Shown piece after piece: positions 52,090 to 61,710 of a stretch of 64,000 nucleotides of DNA; the first letter of the stretch is position 1, and each line of letters opens with the position of its first letter. Position numbers and translations under genes: made by a program. This DNA is from Agromyces marinus (GTDB taxonomy: Bacteria; Actinomycetota; Actinomycetes; Actinomycetales; Microbacteriaceae), in the NCBI RefSeq assembly GCF_021442325.1, contig NZ_CP087879.1, positions 2,604,001 to 2,668,000 of the forward strand, in the 5' to 3' direction. The notes beneath the pieces are model-generated. The model saw only the letters and a list, made by a program, of their open reading frames with translations. It searched no databases and was not told where the DNA came from.

Positions 52090-55000
52090 TCAGGCGTCGA
52101 GGAGCGCGCGGAGCGCCGCGGCGTCGAGCGGCGCCGACGCGAGCGCGTCGCCGGCGTCGAGCACGGATGCCGCGAGCTCGCCCTTGCGGACCTGGAGCTC
52201 CATGACCTTCTGCTCGATGGTGTCCGCGGCGACGAACCGGTAGACCATGACCTTCCCCCGCCTGCCGATGCGGTGGGCCCGGTCGACCGCCTGCGTCTCG
52301 GCGGCGGGGTTCCACCACGGGTCCATGAGGAAGACGTAGTCCGCCTCGACGAGGTTGAGCCCGAACCCGCCGGCCTTGAGACTGATGCAGAACACCGATG
52401 CCTCGCCCGCCCGGAACCGCCGCACCTCCTCGTCGCGGCGGCGCTGCGGCGTCGAACCGTCGAGCCGCGCGAACGGCGTGCCCGTGGCATCCAGGCGATC
52501 GGTCACGCGGTCGAGGAACGAGGTGAACTGGCTGAAGACGAGTGCCCGGTGCCCCTCGGCGAGCACGTCGTCGAGATGCTCGAACAGGGTCTCGAGCTTC
52601 GCCGAGGAGATCCCGCGGTGGGCCTCGGCATCGACCAGCGCCGGGTCGAGCGCGAGCAGTCGCAGGTAGGTGAGCGAGCGGTACACGATGAACCGCTGCC
52701 GATCCAGGTCGTCGACCAGGCCGAGCAGCTTCTGCCGTTCGCGCTGCAGCGCGGCGTCGTACAGGCGGCGGTGCTCTGACCCGAGGTCGATCTCGACCAC
52801 CTGCTCCTGCTTGGGCGGCAGTTCGGGTTCGACGGCCTCCTTGGTGCGGCGCAGCACGAGGGGGCGGATGCGACGGCGCAGCGTCTCGAGCCGAGCCGTG
52901 CTCCCGTCCTCCTCGATGGGACGGCGGTAGCGTTCGTCGAAGGCTCGGCGGGAGGGGAAGAGCCCGGGCGCGACGACCCGCAGGATCGCCCAGAGCTCGC
53001 CGAGGTGGTTCTCGAGCGGAGTGCCCGTGACGGCGAGGCGGAAGGGCGCGCGGATGCCGCGGGCCGCGTCGTGCACGCGCGTGGCCGCGTTCTTCACGAA
53101 CTGCGCCTCGTCGAGGACGAGCCCGGCCCAGGCGAGGTCGGCGAACTGCTCGGCATCGATGCGGAGCACGGCGTACGTGGTCACGACGACGTCGGCCGAG
53201 GCTGCGATCTCGGCGAGCGGGCGGCGGCGCTTCGCCGAGGTCGCGGTGACGGATGCCACTCGGAGTCCGGGCGTGAACCGCGCCGCCTCGCGCACCCAGT
53301 TCGACGCGACCGAGGTCGGCGCGACGACGAGGAACGGACCCCCGTCCGGAGGCGACGCGCGCCCGCCGTGCTCGACCGCGTGCTGCATGAGCGCGAGGCA
53401 CTGGACGGTCTTGCCGAGTCCCATGTCGTCGGCGAGGACGCCGCCGAGGCGGTTGGCGTGCAGGAACGCCAGCCACCGGAACCCGCCGAGCTGATAGGGG
53501 CGCAGCGGGAGCGCGAGCCCCTCGGGCTGGTCGAGCTCCGGGACCACACCGCTCTCGAGGCCCGCGACCGTGGCACGCCACTCGAGCGCGGGCTCGGCGA
53601 CATCCGCCAGGTCTTCGAAGTCGGCCCAGAGGCTCGTGCGCGACCTGTGGATGGGCAGCGCACCCGTCTCCCATTCGTCGAGCTCGCCCGCCTCGGCGAG
53701 CAGGTCTCGAAGCTCGTCGAACACGGGCTGCGCGAGGTCGAGGTAGGACTTGTCGACGAGGAGCAGCCGCCTGCGCCCCGTGGCCAGGGCGCGGAACACG
53801 TCGACGAACGGCACGGTGCGCCCGTCGACGGTGATCATGACGCCGAGGTCGAACCAGTCCCGTCTGCGGCTCTCGACGAGCGAGACCGCCAGGTGCGGGC
53901 GCGCGGTCGCCTCGCGGTAGTCGGGCCGGTCGCCGCGCTCGTCGATGCGCAGCGGGCCGCGGTCGGCGAGTGCGGTCAGTCGCGGCATCCGCTCGACGAC
54001 GAACTCGGCCGCGTCGATGCCGCGCAGCAGCACGGCGTCGAACGGCACCCATCCGAGTTCGTCGGCGACGCGGGCCACGAGGTCGTCGTCGTACTCGGGT
54101 TCGGGCGCGGCGCCGGGGTCGACCTCGCTCACGCGGCCGTCGGCGTGCTCCCATCGCCATGAGATGCGGAGCACGTCGTCGGGCTCGTGGCGCAGGTCGA
54201 GCACGAGCGTCGCCGGCGGGAGGGCGGGCAGTTCGAAGCTGCCGTCGCGGCTCGTGATCGCGAGGGTGCGCGCGAGCGGGTGCACGTGCGCGGCGAGGAA
54301 CTCGGAGAGCTCGGCCTCGGGCACGCGGATCGCCTCGGGTGCGTCGATGAGGGCCGATTCGGCCGGGCCGAGCCCGGCGGGAACGGGTGCGAGTTCGACC
54401 AGCCCCTCGTCGAGGTCGAATCGGTAGACGCCGTGCGCGGCGATCGGCCGCACGCCGGCACCGCCCGCCCCGCCGAGCGGTCGCGGCTCGCCGTCGAGTG
54501 CGAGCGTCGGCGCGAGGACGAGCCCGCCGCCGGCGAGGCTCGCGTCGAGGCCGATCTCGGCCGCCCCGTGCAGCCTGACCTCGGGCGTGACGTCGGAGCC
54601 CACGAGCGCGACGCCGAGCCTTCGGCCCTCGGCGAGCAGCGCCCACAGCAGCGGGCTCTCGAACTCGTCGATCGTGATCCACTCGGAGCCGTAGACGTGC
54701 ACCGACGGGGTCGTGCCCTTGAGCATCGCGAACTGCGCGAACCAGCGGGACTGCGCCGGATCGACCCCCGCAGCGGATGCCTGGTAGCCGATGTTCTGCC
54801 AGGTCAGGCCGTTCTTCACCCACGCGCCGCGCGCTCCGCGCGCGACCGGACGCACCGCGAGGCGATCCACCCCGGTCGCCCGGCGAGCGGGTTCGTCGCG
54901 CGGCCCGCGCCACTGCCCGCTCCGGCGCTCGACGCGGCGGCGCAGCTCGAACTGGAGCCCGAGCGGCAGCGCGGCGCCCGTGCCGCGCGCGGCCGCGGCA

Positions 55001-55116
55001 TCCGCCCCCGCAGCCGCCGAGCGCGACTCGCGATCGGCCGTGCCCGGCCCCTGCGGTTCGAGGCTCGCGAGCGCGGTTCGCCAGTCTGGCGTGCGGTCGG
55101 CGGGCATGTGGTCCAT
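52090..55116 (-). CDS. SNF2-family DEAD/DEAH helicase
   Basis: A 1008-aa protein (ATG 55116, or ATG 55107). The first 450 residues are a helicase-associated region rich in Asp/Arg with GLDASLAGGGLVLAPTLALD. The Snf2 ATPase follows: LADDMGLGKTVQCLALMQHA (Walker A, about 569), VAPTSVASNWVREA, LVLDEAQFVKN (DEAQ, about 666), VTGTPLENHLGELWAI. The helicase C domain has ALVFSQFTSFLDRV, SLKAGGFGLNLVEADYVFLM and AVDRAHRIGRRGKVMVYRFV. This is the bacterial RapA/HepA-like group that remodels nucleoprotein complexes; the partner is unknown. Confidence 0.93.
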   Translation of the reverse strand: MDHMPADRTPDWRTALASLEPQGPGTADRESRSAAAGADAAAARGTGAALPLGLQFELRRRVERRSGQWRGPRDEPARRATGVDRLAVRPVARGARGAWVKNGLTWQNIGYQASAAGVDPAQSRWFAQFAMLKGTTPSVHVYGSEWITIDEFESPLLWALLAEGRRLGVALVGSDVTPEVRLHGAAEIGLDASLAGGGLVLAPTLALDGEPRPLGGAGGAGVRPIAAHGVYRFDLDEGLVELAPVPAGLGPAESALIDAPEAIRVPEAELSEFLAAHVHPLARTLAITSRDGSFELPALPPATLVLDLRHEPDDVLRISWRWEHADGRVSEVDPGAAPEPEYDDDLVARVADELGWVPFDAVLLRGIDAAEFVVERMPRLTALADRGPLRIDERGDRPDYREATARPHLAVSLVESRRRDWFDLGVMITVDGRTVPFVDVFRALATGRRRLLLVDKSYLDLAQPVFDELRDLLAEAGELDEWETGALPIHRSRTSLWADFEDLADVAEPALEWRATVAGLESGVVPELDQPEGLALPLRPYQLGGFRWLAFLHANRLGGVLADDMGLGKTVQCLALMQHAVEHGGRASPPDGGPFLVVAPTSVASNWVREAARFTPGLRVASVTATSAKRRRPLAEIAASADVVVTTYAVLRIDAEQFADLAWAGLVLDEAQFVKNAATRVHDAARGIRAPFRLAVTGTPLENHLGELWAILRVVAPGLFPSRRAFDERYRRPIEEDGSTARLETLRRRIRPLVLRRTKEAVEPELPPKQEQVVEIDLGSEHRRLYDAALQRERQKLLGLVDDLDRQRFIVYRSLTYLRLLALDPALVDAEAHRGISSAKLETLFEHLDDVLAEGHRALVFSQFTSFLDRVTDRLDATGTPFARLDGSTPQRRRDEEVRRFRAGEASVFCISLKAGGFGLNLVEADYVFLMDPWWNPAAETQAVDRAHRIGRRGKVMVYRFVAADTIEQKVMELQVRKGELAASVLDAGDALASAPLDAAALRALLDA

Positions 55117-55156
55117 GCTCGCACGAGGGGCCGACGGTGTCGGCTAGCGTGAGCGG

Positions 55157-55975
55157 ATGCAGCTGACCCGACTCCGCGTATACCCGGTCAAGTCGTTCGC
55201 GGGGCGCGATGTGGCCTCGGCGCGGGTCCGGCCGTGGGGGCTCGAGGGCGACCGGAGGTGGGGGGTCGTCGACCCGGACGGCACGCCCGTGACCGCGCGC
55301 GAGCGCAACGCGCTGCTCGGGCTGACCGCCGAGCCGACGGCCGACGGCGGCCTCCTGCTCGCCGCCCCCGGCGACGCCGAGCCGCTGCGGGTCGAGGTTC
55401 CGATCGGCGCGGCACCGATCCCCGTCGGGCACTCCCGCCAGCGCGAGGCGCTGCCCGCCGGCGACGAGGCCGACGCGTGGCTGAGCGAGCGCATGCGGAT
55501 GCCGCTGCGGCTCGTCTGGCAGCCGGATCCGCTGCGACGGCCCGTGAACCCGGCCCACGGCGGGCTGCCCGGCGAGGGCCTGAGCCTCGCGGACGCCGGC
55601 CCGCTGCTCCTCACGAGCGAGGCGTCGCTCGCACAGCTGAACGCCTGGACCCCGGACGACGTGCAGCCGCTCGACATGGTGCGGTTCCGCCCGAACCTCG
55701 TCGTCGACGGCGAGGAGCCGTTCGCCGAGGACTCCTGGACGCACGTGCGGATCGGCGGCGTGCGCTTCCGCTTCGGCGAGGTCTGCGACCGGTGCGTCAT
55801 GACGACGATCGATCCGACGAGCCTCGCGCGGGGCAAGGACCCGATCCGCACGCTCGCGAAGCACCGCAGGTGGGACGGCAAGACGTGGTTCGGCGTCCGG
55901 CTCATCCCGGAGCTCGAGGACGGTGCCGCGACGGCTCCCCGCCTCGCGGTCGGCGACGAGGTCGAGGCCTGCTGA
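55157..55975 (+). CDS. MOSC-domain protein
   Basis: A 272-aa protein. The N-terminal MOSC beta barrel has LTRLRVYPVKSFAGRDVASA and GLEGDRRWGVVDPDGTPVTA. The C-terminal MOSC domain has PLDMVRFRPNLVVDGEEPFA and the conserved cysteine in FGEVCDRCVMTTIDPTS (about 215). MOSC proteins handle molybdenum cofactor sulfur or reduce N-hydroxylated compounds (mARC, YcbX). Divergent from the SNF2 gene with only 40 bp between starts. Confidence 0.92.
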   Translation: MQLTRLRVYPVKSFAGRDVASARVRPWGLEGDRRWGVVDPDGTPVTARERNALLGLTAEPTADGGLLLAAPGDAEPLRVEVPIGAAPIPVGHSRQREALPAGDEADAWLSERMRMPLRLVWQPDPLRRPVNPAHGGLPGEGLSLADAGPLLLTSEASLAQLNAWTPDDVQPLDMVRFRPNLVVDGEEPFAEDSWTHVRIGGVRFRFGEVCDRCVMTTIDPTSLARGKDPIRTLAKHRRWDGKTWFGVRLIPELEDGAATAPRLAVGDEVEAC

Positions 55976-55989
55976 CCATGCCGGACGCA

Positions 55990-56019
55990 TTGGCTTTGCC
56001 GACATGGTGTCGGTAAAGT
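55990..56019 (+). promoter_or_regulatory. Leaderless promoter with palindromic operator for the DHA2 exporter
   Basis: A -35 TTGGCT (55990-55995), 18-bp spacer and -10 TAAAGT (56014-56019) put the transcript start at or next to the ATG (56026). Between the boxes lies CCGACA-TGG-TGTCGG (55999-56013), which extends outward to a 23-bp palindrome (TTT ... AAA) with one mismatch. This is the usual layout for TetR-controlled drug exporters. Confidence 0.6.
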
Positions 56020-56025
56020 ACGGGC

Positions 56026-57705
56026 ATGTCCACCTCGAAGCTCCGATGGCTCGGCCTGGCCGTCATCGGACTCGCCGTCTCGCTCATCATCGTCGACACG
56101 ACCATCGTGAACGTCGCGATCCCCTCGATCGTCGACGACCTCGGGCTCGGTTCGACGCAGGTGCAATGGGTGCAGGAGTCGTACACGCTCGTGTTCGCCG
56201 CCCTGCTCATCCCGTTCGGCGCGCTCGGCGATCGCATCGGGCGCCGCCGGATCCTGATCCTCGGCGTCACCGTCTTCACCGCGGCATCCGTGCTGGCCGG
56301 CATCGCGCCGTCGGGCGAACTGCTCATCGCGGCCCGCGTGCTCCAGGGCGTCGGAGGAGCCATGGTCCTGCCCGGGACGCTGTCGCTCATCAACGCGATG
56401 TTCCGCGGACGCGATCGGACGACTGCGTTCGCGGTGTGGGGCTCCATCATCGGCGGGATGGCGGCCGTGGGTCCCCTGCTGGGCGGCTGGCTCATCACCG
56501 ACTTCTCCTGGCGCTGGGCCTTCGGCATCAACGTTCCATTCGGCATCCTGGTCGTCGTCGGCGCCCTCCTGACCCTCGACGAATCGCGGTCCGAGCGGCC
56601 GCCCGCGAGGTTCGACCTGCTCGGCGCCCTCCTCGTCGTCATCGCCTCGGGCACGCTCGTGTTCGCGCTCATCGAGGGGCGCACGCTGGGCTGGTGGGCG
56701 GCGGCCGACGTCCCGGCCGTCGCCGGATGGTCCTGGCCGTTCGAGGTCTCGCCGACCCCGTGGCTGCTCGTCGCGGCGGCCGTCTCGGGCGTGGCCTTCA
56801 TCGCCTGGGAGCGGCGACGGCGACGACACGGCCGGTCCACGCTGCTGCCGCTCGAGCTCTTCTCGATCCGCACGTTCTCGGTCGGCAACCTCGTCTCCGC
56901 CATCATCAGCCTCGGTGAGCTCGGCATCCTCTTCGTGCTGCCGCTCTGGGTCCAGAACGTCCTCGGCTACGACGCCCTCCAGGCGGGCCTGCTCCTGATC
57001 TCGCTCGCCGTCGGCTCGTTCCTGGCCACGGGTGCGGTCAGCGGCCTCGCCCGGAAGCTGAGCCCGGTCGGCATCCTCCGGCTCGGCATCGCCCTCGAAC
57101 TCGCGGGCGTCCTCGGCCTGGCCATCACGCTGAGCACGGACTCCTCGTGGGTCCAGCTCAGCGCGCTCCTGTTCGCGTACGGCCTCGGCATCGGCCTCGC
57201 GAGCTCGCAGGTGACCAACGTCGTGCTCGCCGACATCCCCGTCGACCAGGGCGGCCAGGCATCGGGAACGCAGAGCACGGCTCGGCAGATCGGCTCGGCC
57301 CTCGGCATCGCCATCCTCGGCACGGTGCTGTTCGGCACGCTGCAGGCCGACCTCGACGGGCGCCTCGACGGGCTCGATGCGAGCGCCCGAGACCAGGCGG
57401 TGACCGTCGTGACGCAGAGTGCGGGTGCCGCCATCCCGGCCCTTCGCGCCGACCCGGCCACGGCCGCGGTCGGCGATCAGGCGGCCGAGAGCTTCACCGT
57501 CGCCGCATCGGCCTCGGCCTACGGCGCTGCCGCGTTCCTCGCGCTCGCGCTGGCCGCCTCGACATCGTTGCGCTCGCGCTCGCGGTCCGGAGGTCGGGGC
57601 GCCTCGGGCGCGGGGGACGCCGATGGCACCGGGGTCGCCGGCACCGCCGCCGCCGCACCCCGGCCCCCTGCCGTCGACGCCGTTCCGGACGGCCCGAGCG
57701 CATGA
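56026..57705 (+). CDS. DHA2-family (EmrB/QacA) MFS drug exporter
   Basis: A 559-aa protein with fourteen membrane helices. Motif D1 is VDTTIVNVAIPSIVDDLG (about 26-43), motif A FGALGDRIGRRRILILGVTV (about 66), motif C region GSIIGGMAAVGPLLGGWLIT (about 142), and WRWAFGINVPFGILVV. The 14-helix form exports cationic dyes and antibiotics by proton antiport; the real substrate is unknown. A Ser/Arg-Gly tail precedes the stop. It is followed by a hydrolase gene with an ATGA overlap. Likely regulated through the palindrome in its promoter. Confidence 0.93.
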   Translation: MSTSKLRWLGLAVIGLAVSLIIVDTTIVNVAIPSIVDDLGLGSTQVQWVQESYTLVFAALLIPFGALGDRIGRRRILILGVTVFTAASVLAGIAPSGELLIAARVLQGVGGAMVLPGTLSLINAMFRGRDRTTAFAVWGSIIGGMAAVGPLLGGWLITDFSWRWAFGINVPFGILVVVGALLTLDESRSERPPARFDLLGALLVVIASGTLVFALIEGRTLGWWAAADVPAVAGWSWPFEVSPTPWLLVAAAVSGVAFIAWERRRRRHGRSTLLPLELFSIRTFSVGNLVSAIISLGELGILFVLPLWVQNVLGYDALQAGLLLISLAVGSFLATGAVSGLARKLSPVGILRLGIALELAGVLGLAITLSTDSSWVQLSALLFAYGLGIGLASSQVTNVVLADIPVDQGGQASGTQSTARQIGSALGIAILGTVLFGTLQADLDGRLDGLDASARDQAVTVVTQSAGAAIPALRADPATAAVGDQAAESFTVAASASAYGAAAFLALALAASTSLRSRSRSGGRGASGAGDADGTGVAGTAAAAPRPPAVDAVPDGPSA

Positions 57706-58682
57706 GCGGCGAGACGCCGTCGACGACCGGCCGGGATGGGGCGGGACGCACGGGCCGGACCACCTGGCCCGTCCTCGTCACGGCCGTCGCCGCCCTGCTC
57801 GTCGTCGGTTGGGTGAGCGTGACGGCATGGGACGCCCTCGTGCACGCGCATCCGGCGTACCCGATCCTGCTCGCGGCGACCGCGGCCGGCGCCGCCGCAA
57901 CGATCGTGCTCGAGATCCTCCGGCCGACCCCTGCGACCGGGTGGCGACGCGTGGTGCGCATCGCGCTCCTCGTCCTCGCGGTCGCCTGGATCGGCGTGAT
58001 CGGCTGGCTCCGGCCGCATTCCGCGATCGAGCCGGCGCTCCTGGCGATGACCTCCGACGAGACCGTCGACGTCGTCGAGACCCCGACCTCCATCACGCTC
58101 GCGCCCGCCTCCGGCGGCGACCGGACGGGTGTCTTCTTCCAGCCCGGCGCACTCGTGGACGCCCGCGCCTATGCCGCCGTCCTGCGACCCCTCGTCGAAG
58201 CGGGGAACACGGTCGTCATCGCCAAGCAGCCGCTCGGCATCGCCTTCCTGGCCCTCCCGGCCTTCGACGCGGCCCGCGCCGCGCACCCCGACCTCGACCG
58301 CTGGGTGCTCGGCGGGCACTCCCTCGGCGGCACCGTCGCCGCGATGCAGGCCGATGCGGCCGACGAGGACGCCGACGCCCCCGCGATCGGACTGCTGCTG
58401 TTCGCCTCCTACCCGGCGGGCGACGTCTCGCAGAGCCTGACCGTCCCGGTCGACTCGATCTCCGGCACACGCGACGGATTGGCGACGCCCGCGAAGATCG
58501 AGGACTCGCGTGCGGACCTCCCGGGCACGGCCCGGTTCACGGTCATCGTCGGCGCCTCGCACGCCCAGTTCGGCGACTACGGGCCGCAGGCGGGCGACGG
58601 CATCCCCGAACTGACCGACGACGAGGCCCGCGACCTGATCTCGGAGTCGAGCGTCGACTTCGTCACGGGCCTCAGCGGCTGA
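57702..58682 (+). CDS. Membrane-anchored alpha/beta hydrolase
   Basis: A 326-aa protein. Three N-terminal hydrophobic helices (about 23-43, 53-72, 83-103) are followed by a dienelactone-hydrolase-like domain: TGVFFQPGALVDARAYAAVL, the nucleophile Ser in WVLGGHSLGGTVAAMQAD (about 207), and the likely catalytic His in VIVGASHAQFGDYGPQ (about 290). The GGHSLGG elbow is exact. Its start overlaps the exporter stop (ATGA), so the two are translated together. Substrate unknown. Confidence 0.87.
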   Translation: MSGETPSTTGRDGAGRTGRTTWPVLVTAVAALLVVGWVSVTAWDALVHAHPAYPILLAATAAGAAATIVLEILRPTPATGWRRVVRIALLVLAVAWIGVIGWLRPHSAIEPALLAMTSDETVDVVETPTSITLAPASGGDRTGVFFQPGALVDARAYAAVLRPLVEAGNTVVIAKQPLGIAFLALPAFDAARAAHPDLDRWVLGGHSLGGTVAAMQADAADEDADAPAIGLLLFASYPAGDVSQSLTVPVDSISGTRDGLATPAKIEDSRADLPGTARFTVIVGASHAQFGDYGPQAGDGIPELTDDEARDLISESSVDFVTGLSG

Positions 58683-58692
58683 GCCGGACCTG

Positions 58693-60132
58693 TCACCCCA
58701 CGGGCAGGCCGGCCGGCCGCGGCTGGCTCGGGTGCGGCACATCGCCGAGGCGCGCCTGCTCGAGCCACATGGCCCGCTCGAGTCCTTCGCGCACCTCACG
58801 GTAGTCCGGATCGTGCGCGACGTTCCGCAGTTCCTCCCGGTCGAGCTCGAGGTCGTAGAGCTCCCACTCCGGCGGGTACGTGAACGGACCCGTCCCCGGC
58901 AACCCGAGGCCGTCGTTGCAGTAGTAGATGAGCTTGTACCGATGAGTTCGGTAGCCGTAGTGGGCGGGCGCCCGGTGGAACACGTCGTCGTGCTCCCAGT
59001 ACCGGTAGTACATCCCCTCCGCGGGCGGTTCGGCGGGCGACCCGACGAGATCGGGCCAGAAGCTGCGACCCTGCATGCGCGGGTGCGGCGCGACGCCGGC
59101 GGCATCCAGGATCGTCTGCGCGAAGTCGACGTTCGTGACGATGCCCTCGAAGCTGCGCCCGCCGTCGAGCGCACGCGGATAGCTCAGCACGAGCGGCATC
59201 CGCAGCGATTCCTCGTACATGAAGCGCTTGTCGAACCATCCGTGCTCGCCGAGGAAGAACCCCTGGTCGGAGGCGTACATGAGCAGGGTGTCGTCGAACT
59301 CGCCGCGCTCGCGCAGCCGGTCGACGACCCGGCCCACGTTGTCGTCGACGGATGCCACGCAGGCGAGGTAGTCCTCCATGAAGCGCTGGTACTTCCAGAG
59401 CGCCAGCTCCTCGTAGCCCAGCCCCGCGGGCGGAGCGAGCTTGAGGTCCTCCTCGTTCAGGTTCTCGGCCAGGCGCATGAGCGCACGCCTGGCCGACGAC
59501 GAACGCGTGTCGTAGTCGTCCCAGAACGTCGAGGGCACCGGGACCGTGCTGCGGAACCGCTCGAGGTCCTCCGGCTTCGGCTCCCACGGGCGATGGGGGG
59601 CCTTGTGGAAGATCAGCAGGCACCACGGCTCGTCCCCCTCGAGCGAATCGAGCCAGTCGAACGCGAGGTCGGTGATGCGATCGGTCGCGTACCCCTCGAC
59701 GATGCGCTCGCCCTCGGCCGAGAGGAACAGCGGGTCCCAGTACTCCCCCTGGCCGTCGTGGCCGATGAGGATGTCCCAGTAGTCGAACCCCTCGGGCGTC
59801 GACCCCTCGTGCTCGCCCATGTGCCACTTGCCGACCATGGCCGTGCGGTAGCCCGCCGCCTTCAACTGCGACGCGAACGTCGGCTGGTTCGCGTCGATCG
59901 GCGTGACGAGCGTCGAGACCCCGTTGACGTGGCTGTAGGTGCCCGTGAGGATCGACGCGCGGCTCGGCGAGCAGAGCGCGTTCGTCGCGAAGCAGTTGTC
60001 GAAGCGCCATCCGTTCTCGGCGATCTCGTCGATCCGCGGCGTCGCGTTGAGCACCGACCCGTACGCGCCGATGGCCTGCGATCCGTGGTCGTCGGTGAGG
60101 ACCATGACGACGTTCGGACGGCGGGCGGTCAT
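58693..60132 (-). CDS. Type I sulfatase
   Basis: A 479-aa protein without signal peptide, so cytoplasmic. The metal-binding start is PNVVMVLTDDHGSQAIGAYG. The formylglycine motif is CSPSR (C54) followed by ASILTGTYSHVNG; the Cys must be oxidised to formylglycine. Others: MVGKWHMGEHEG and YASDQGFFLGEHGWFDKRFM (metal ligands). It ends with the family's terminal helices (ELYDLELDREELRNVAHDPD). The start overlaps the upstream sulfatase stop by one base. It hydrolyses a sulfate ester, releasing sulfate. Confidence 0.93.
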   Translation of the reverse strand: MTARRPNVVMVLTDDHGSQAIGAYGSVLNATPRIDEIAENGWRFDNCFATNALCSPSRASILTGTYSHVNGVSTLVTPIDANQPTFASQLKAAGYRTAMVGKWHMGEHEGSTPEGFDYWDILIGHDGQGEYWDPLFLSAEGERIVEGYATDRITDLAFDWLDSLEGDEPWCLLIFHKAPHRPWEPKPEDLERFRSTVPVPSTFWDDYDTRSSSARRALMRLAENLNEEDLKLAPPAGLGYEELALWKYQRFMEDYLACVASVDDNVGRVVDRLRERGEFDDTLLMYASDQGFFLGEHGWFDKRFMYEESLRMPLVLSYPRALDGGRSFEGIVTNVDFAQTILDAAGVAPHPRMQGRSFWPDLVGSPAEPPAEGMYYRYWEHDDVFHRAPAHYGYRTHRYKLIYYCNDGLGLPGTGPFTYPPEWELYDLELDREELRNVAHDPDYREVREGLERAMWLEQARLGDVPHPSQPRPAGLPVG

Positions 60133-61703
60133 CAGGCCGAGCGCCGTTCGGGGTCGAGCACGGGCACCGGGGCGACGGCTGCGACGGTCGCCGCGGCATC
60201 CGCTCGTTCGCCGGCCTGGTAGGTCGTCTCGTCGAGGCCGCTCTGCGTCGGGTCATAGTCGACCTCGCCGACGTCGTACATCGTGGTCATCCAGTGGTAG
60301 AAGTTGTCCCCGCGGTCGCGCAGCAGCCCGTAGAGCCGCCGCATCATGCGGTTCCGGATGTCGCGCTGCTCCGGATGCTCGTAGACGTTCAGCAGTTCAT
60401 CGGGGTCGACGTGCAGGTCGTAGAGCTCGTTCACCGAGTCCGGGTTCACGACGAGCTTGTGCCGGTCGGCGCGGAGCATCCGCTGCGGGTACGGGAAGTG
60501 GTGCCCGTGGAACTCGCAGACGATGTCGTCGGCCCACTCCGGCTGCTCGCCCGCGGCCAGCGGCACGAGGCTCCGCGAGTCGACCGCCGGCGACGGGTCG
60601 ATGCCGGCGAGCTCGAGGATCGTCGCCGTGCAGTCGAGCAGGCTCACGAACTCGGTGCGCACCTGGCCGGCCGGGCCGCCGGGGATCCGCAGCAGGCCGG
60701 GCGTGCGGTAGATGTCCTCGTACATCGCCGGCCCCTTGTCGTGCAGTCGGTGCGCGCCGGTGAACTCGCCGTGGTCGCACGTGAAGAAGACCGCCGTGTC
60801 GTCGACCAGGCCGAGCCGCTGCATGGCGTCCATGACGCGCCCGATCTGCTGGTCGATGAGGGCCACGTAGCCCCAGTAGACCGCGATGAGCTTGCGTGTC
60901 ACCTCGATCGGCATGGTGTCGAAGGTCCAGTGCGCGCTGTAGTTGCGCTGCACGGGAGGTTTGCCCTCGAACGTCTCGGCGATCGACTTCGGCAGCTCGA
61001 TGTCGGCCGGATCGAACATGTCGAAGTACTCGTTCGGCACGATGTACGGCAGGTGCGGCCCGAAGAAGTTCAGCTCGAGGAAGAACGGGGTGCCGTCGCG
61101 GTCGGCATCGGCGGCGTACCGCTCGAGCAGTTCGATCGTGCGGGTTGCGAGGTAGTACTCGAAGGTCGCCTCCACCGGCTGGTGGAGCCGGGCAGCCAGC
61201 AGGTTGCCCGGCCCACCGTTCGGCAGGGTGCCGCGGATGCGGTCGCTGATCGCGTAGGGCGGCAGGTCGTGCTCCGCCAGGTAGCCGAGGTAGTCCTCGT
61301 TCTCCACGGGGTTGTGCCAACCGGGAAGATCGGGGCCGTCGAAGCCGAAGTCGGCGGCGTTCTTCTCGGTGCCGGCGTGCCACTTGCCGACGAGTCCCGT
61401 GTTGTAGCCCTTCTCGCGCAGCGCTTCCACGAAGGTGAAGCTGCCTTCGGCGAGGTCCTCCAGGTAGCCCACGTTGCGCTCGTGGTTGGCGAGCACGCGG
61501 TGGCGGAAGGGGGCCTGGCCGGTCAGCAGGCTCGCACGAGCCGGCGTGCAGATCGCGGTCGGCGTGTACCAGCGGTCGAATCGCGTGCCCGTGCGGGCCA
61601 GCTCGTCGAGCACCGGCGTCGCCGCGATCGCGTTGCCGTACGCCCCGAGCGTGTCGGCCCGGTGCTGGTCGGTCATGAGGAAGAGGATGTTGCTCGGCTT
61701 CAT
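60132..61703 (-). CDS. Type I sulfatase (second)
   Basis: A 523-aa protein, also without signal peptide. It starts MKPSNILFLMTDQHRADTLG with the metal ligands. The formylglycine motif is CTPAR (C52) in TAICTPARASLLTGQAPFRH. Others: LVGKWHAGTEKNAADFGFDG, FFTCDHGEFTGAHRLHDKGP and a C-terminal ELYDLHVDPDELLNVYEHPE. It differs enough from its neighbour to have another substrate. Its ATG lies 7 bp before the stop of the binding-protein gene region, so the cluster is one transcript. Confidence 0.93.
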   Translation of the reverse strand: MKPSNILFLMTDQHRADTLGAYGNAIAATPVLDELARTGTRFDRWYTPTAICTPARASLLTGQAPFRHRVLANHERNVGYLEDLAEGSFTFVEALREKGYNTGLVGKWHAGTEKNAADFGFDGPDLPGWHNPVENEDYLGYLAEHDLPPYAISDRIRGTLPNGGPGNLLAARLHQPVEATFEYYLATRTIELLERYAADADRDGTPFFLELNFFGPHLPYIVPNEYFDMFDPADIELPKSIAETFEGKPPVQRNYSAHWTFDTMPIEVTRKLIAVYWGYVALIDQQIGRVMDAMQRLGLVDDTAVFFTCDHGEFTGAHRLHDKGPAMYEDIYRTPGLLRIPGGPAGQVRTEFVSLLDCTATILELAGIDPSPAVDSRSLVPLAAGEQPEWADDIVCEFHGHHFPYPQRMLRADRHKLVVNPDSVNELYDLHVDPDELLNVYEHPEQRDIRNRMMRRLYGLLRDRGDNFYHWMTTMYDVGEVDYDPTQSGLDETTYQAGERADAAATVAAVAPVPVLDPERRSA

Positions 61704-61710
61704 GGCTGGA

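Noticed and set aside
51848..56005. A 1385-codon open frame on the minus strand
   Set aside because: It runs antisense to or out of frame with the MFS, SNF2, MOSC and DHA2 genes; its product is Arg/Ala/Gly/Pro low complexity typical of shadow frames in high-GC DNA.
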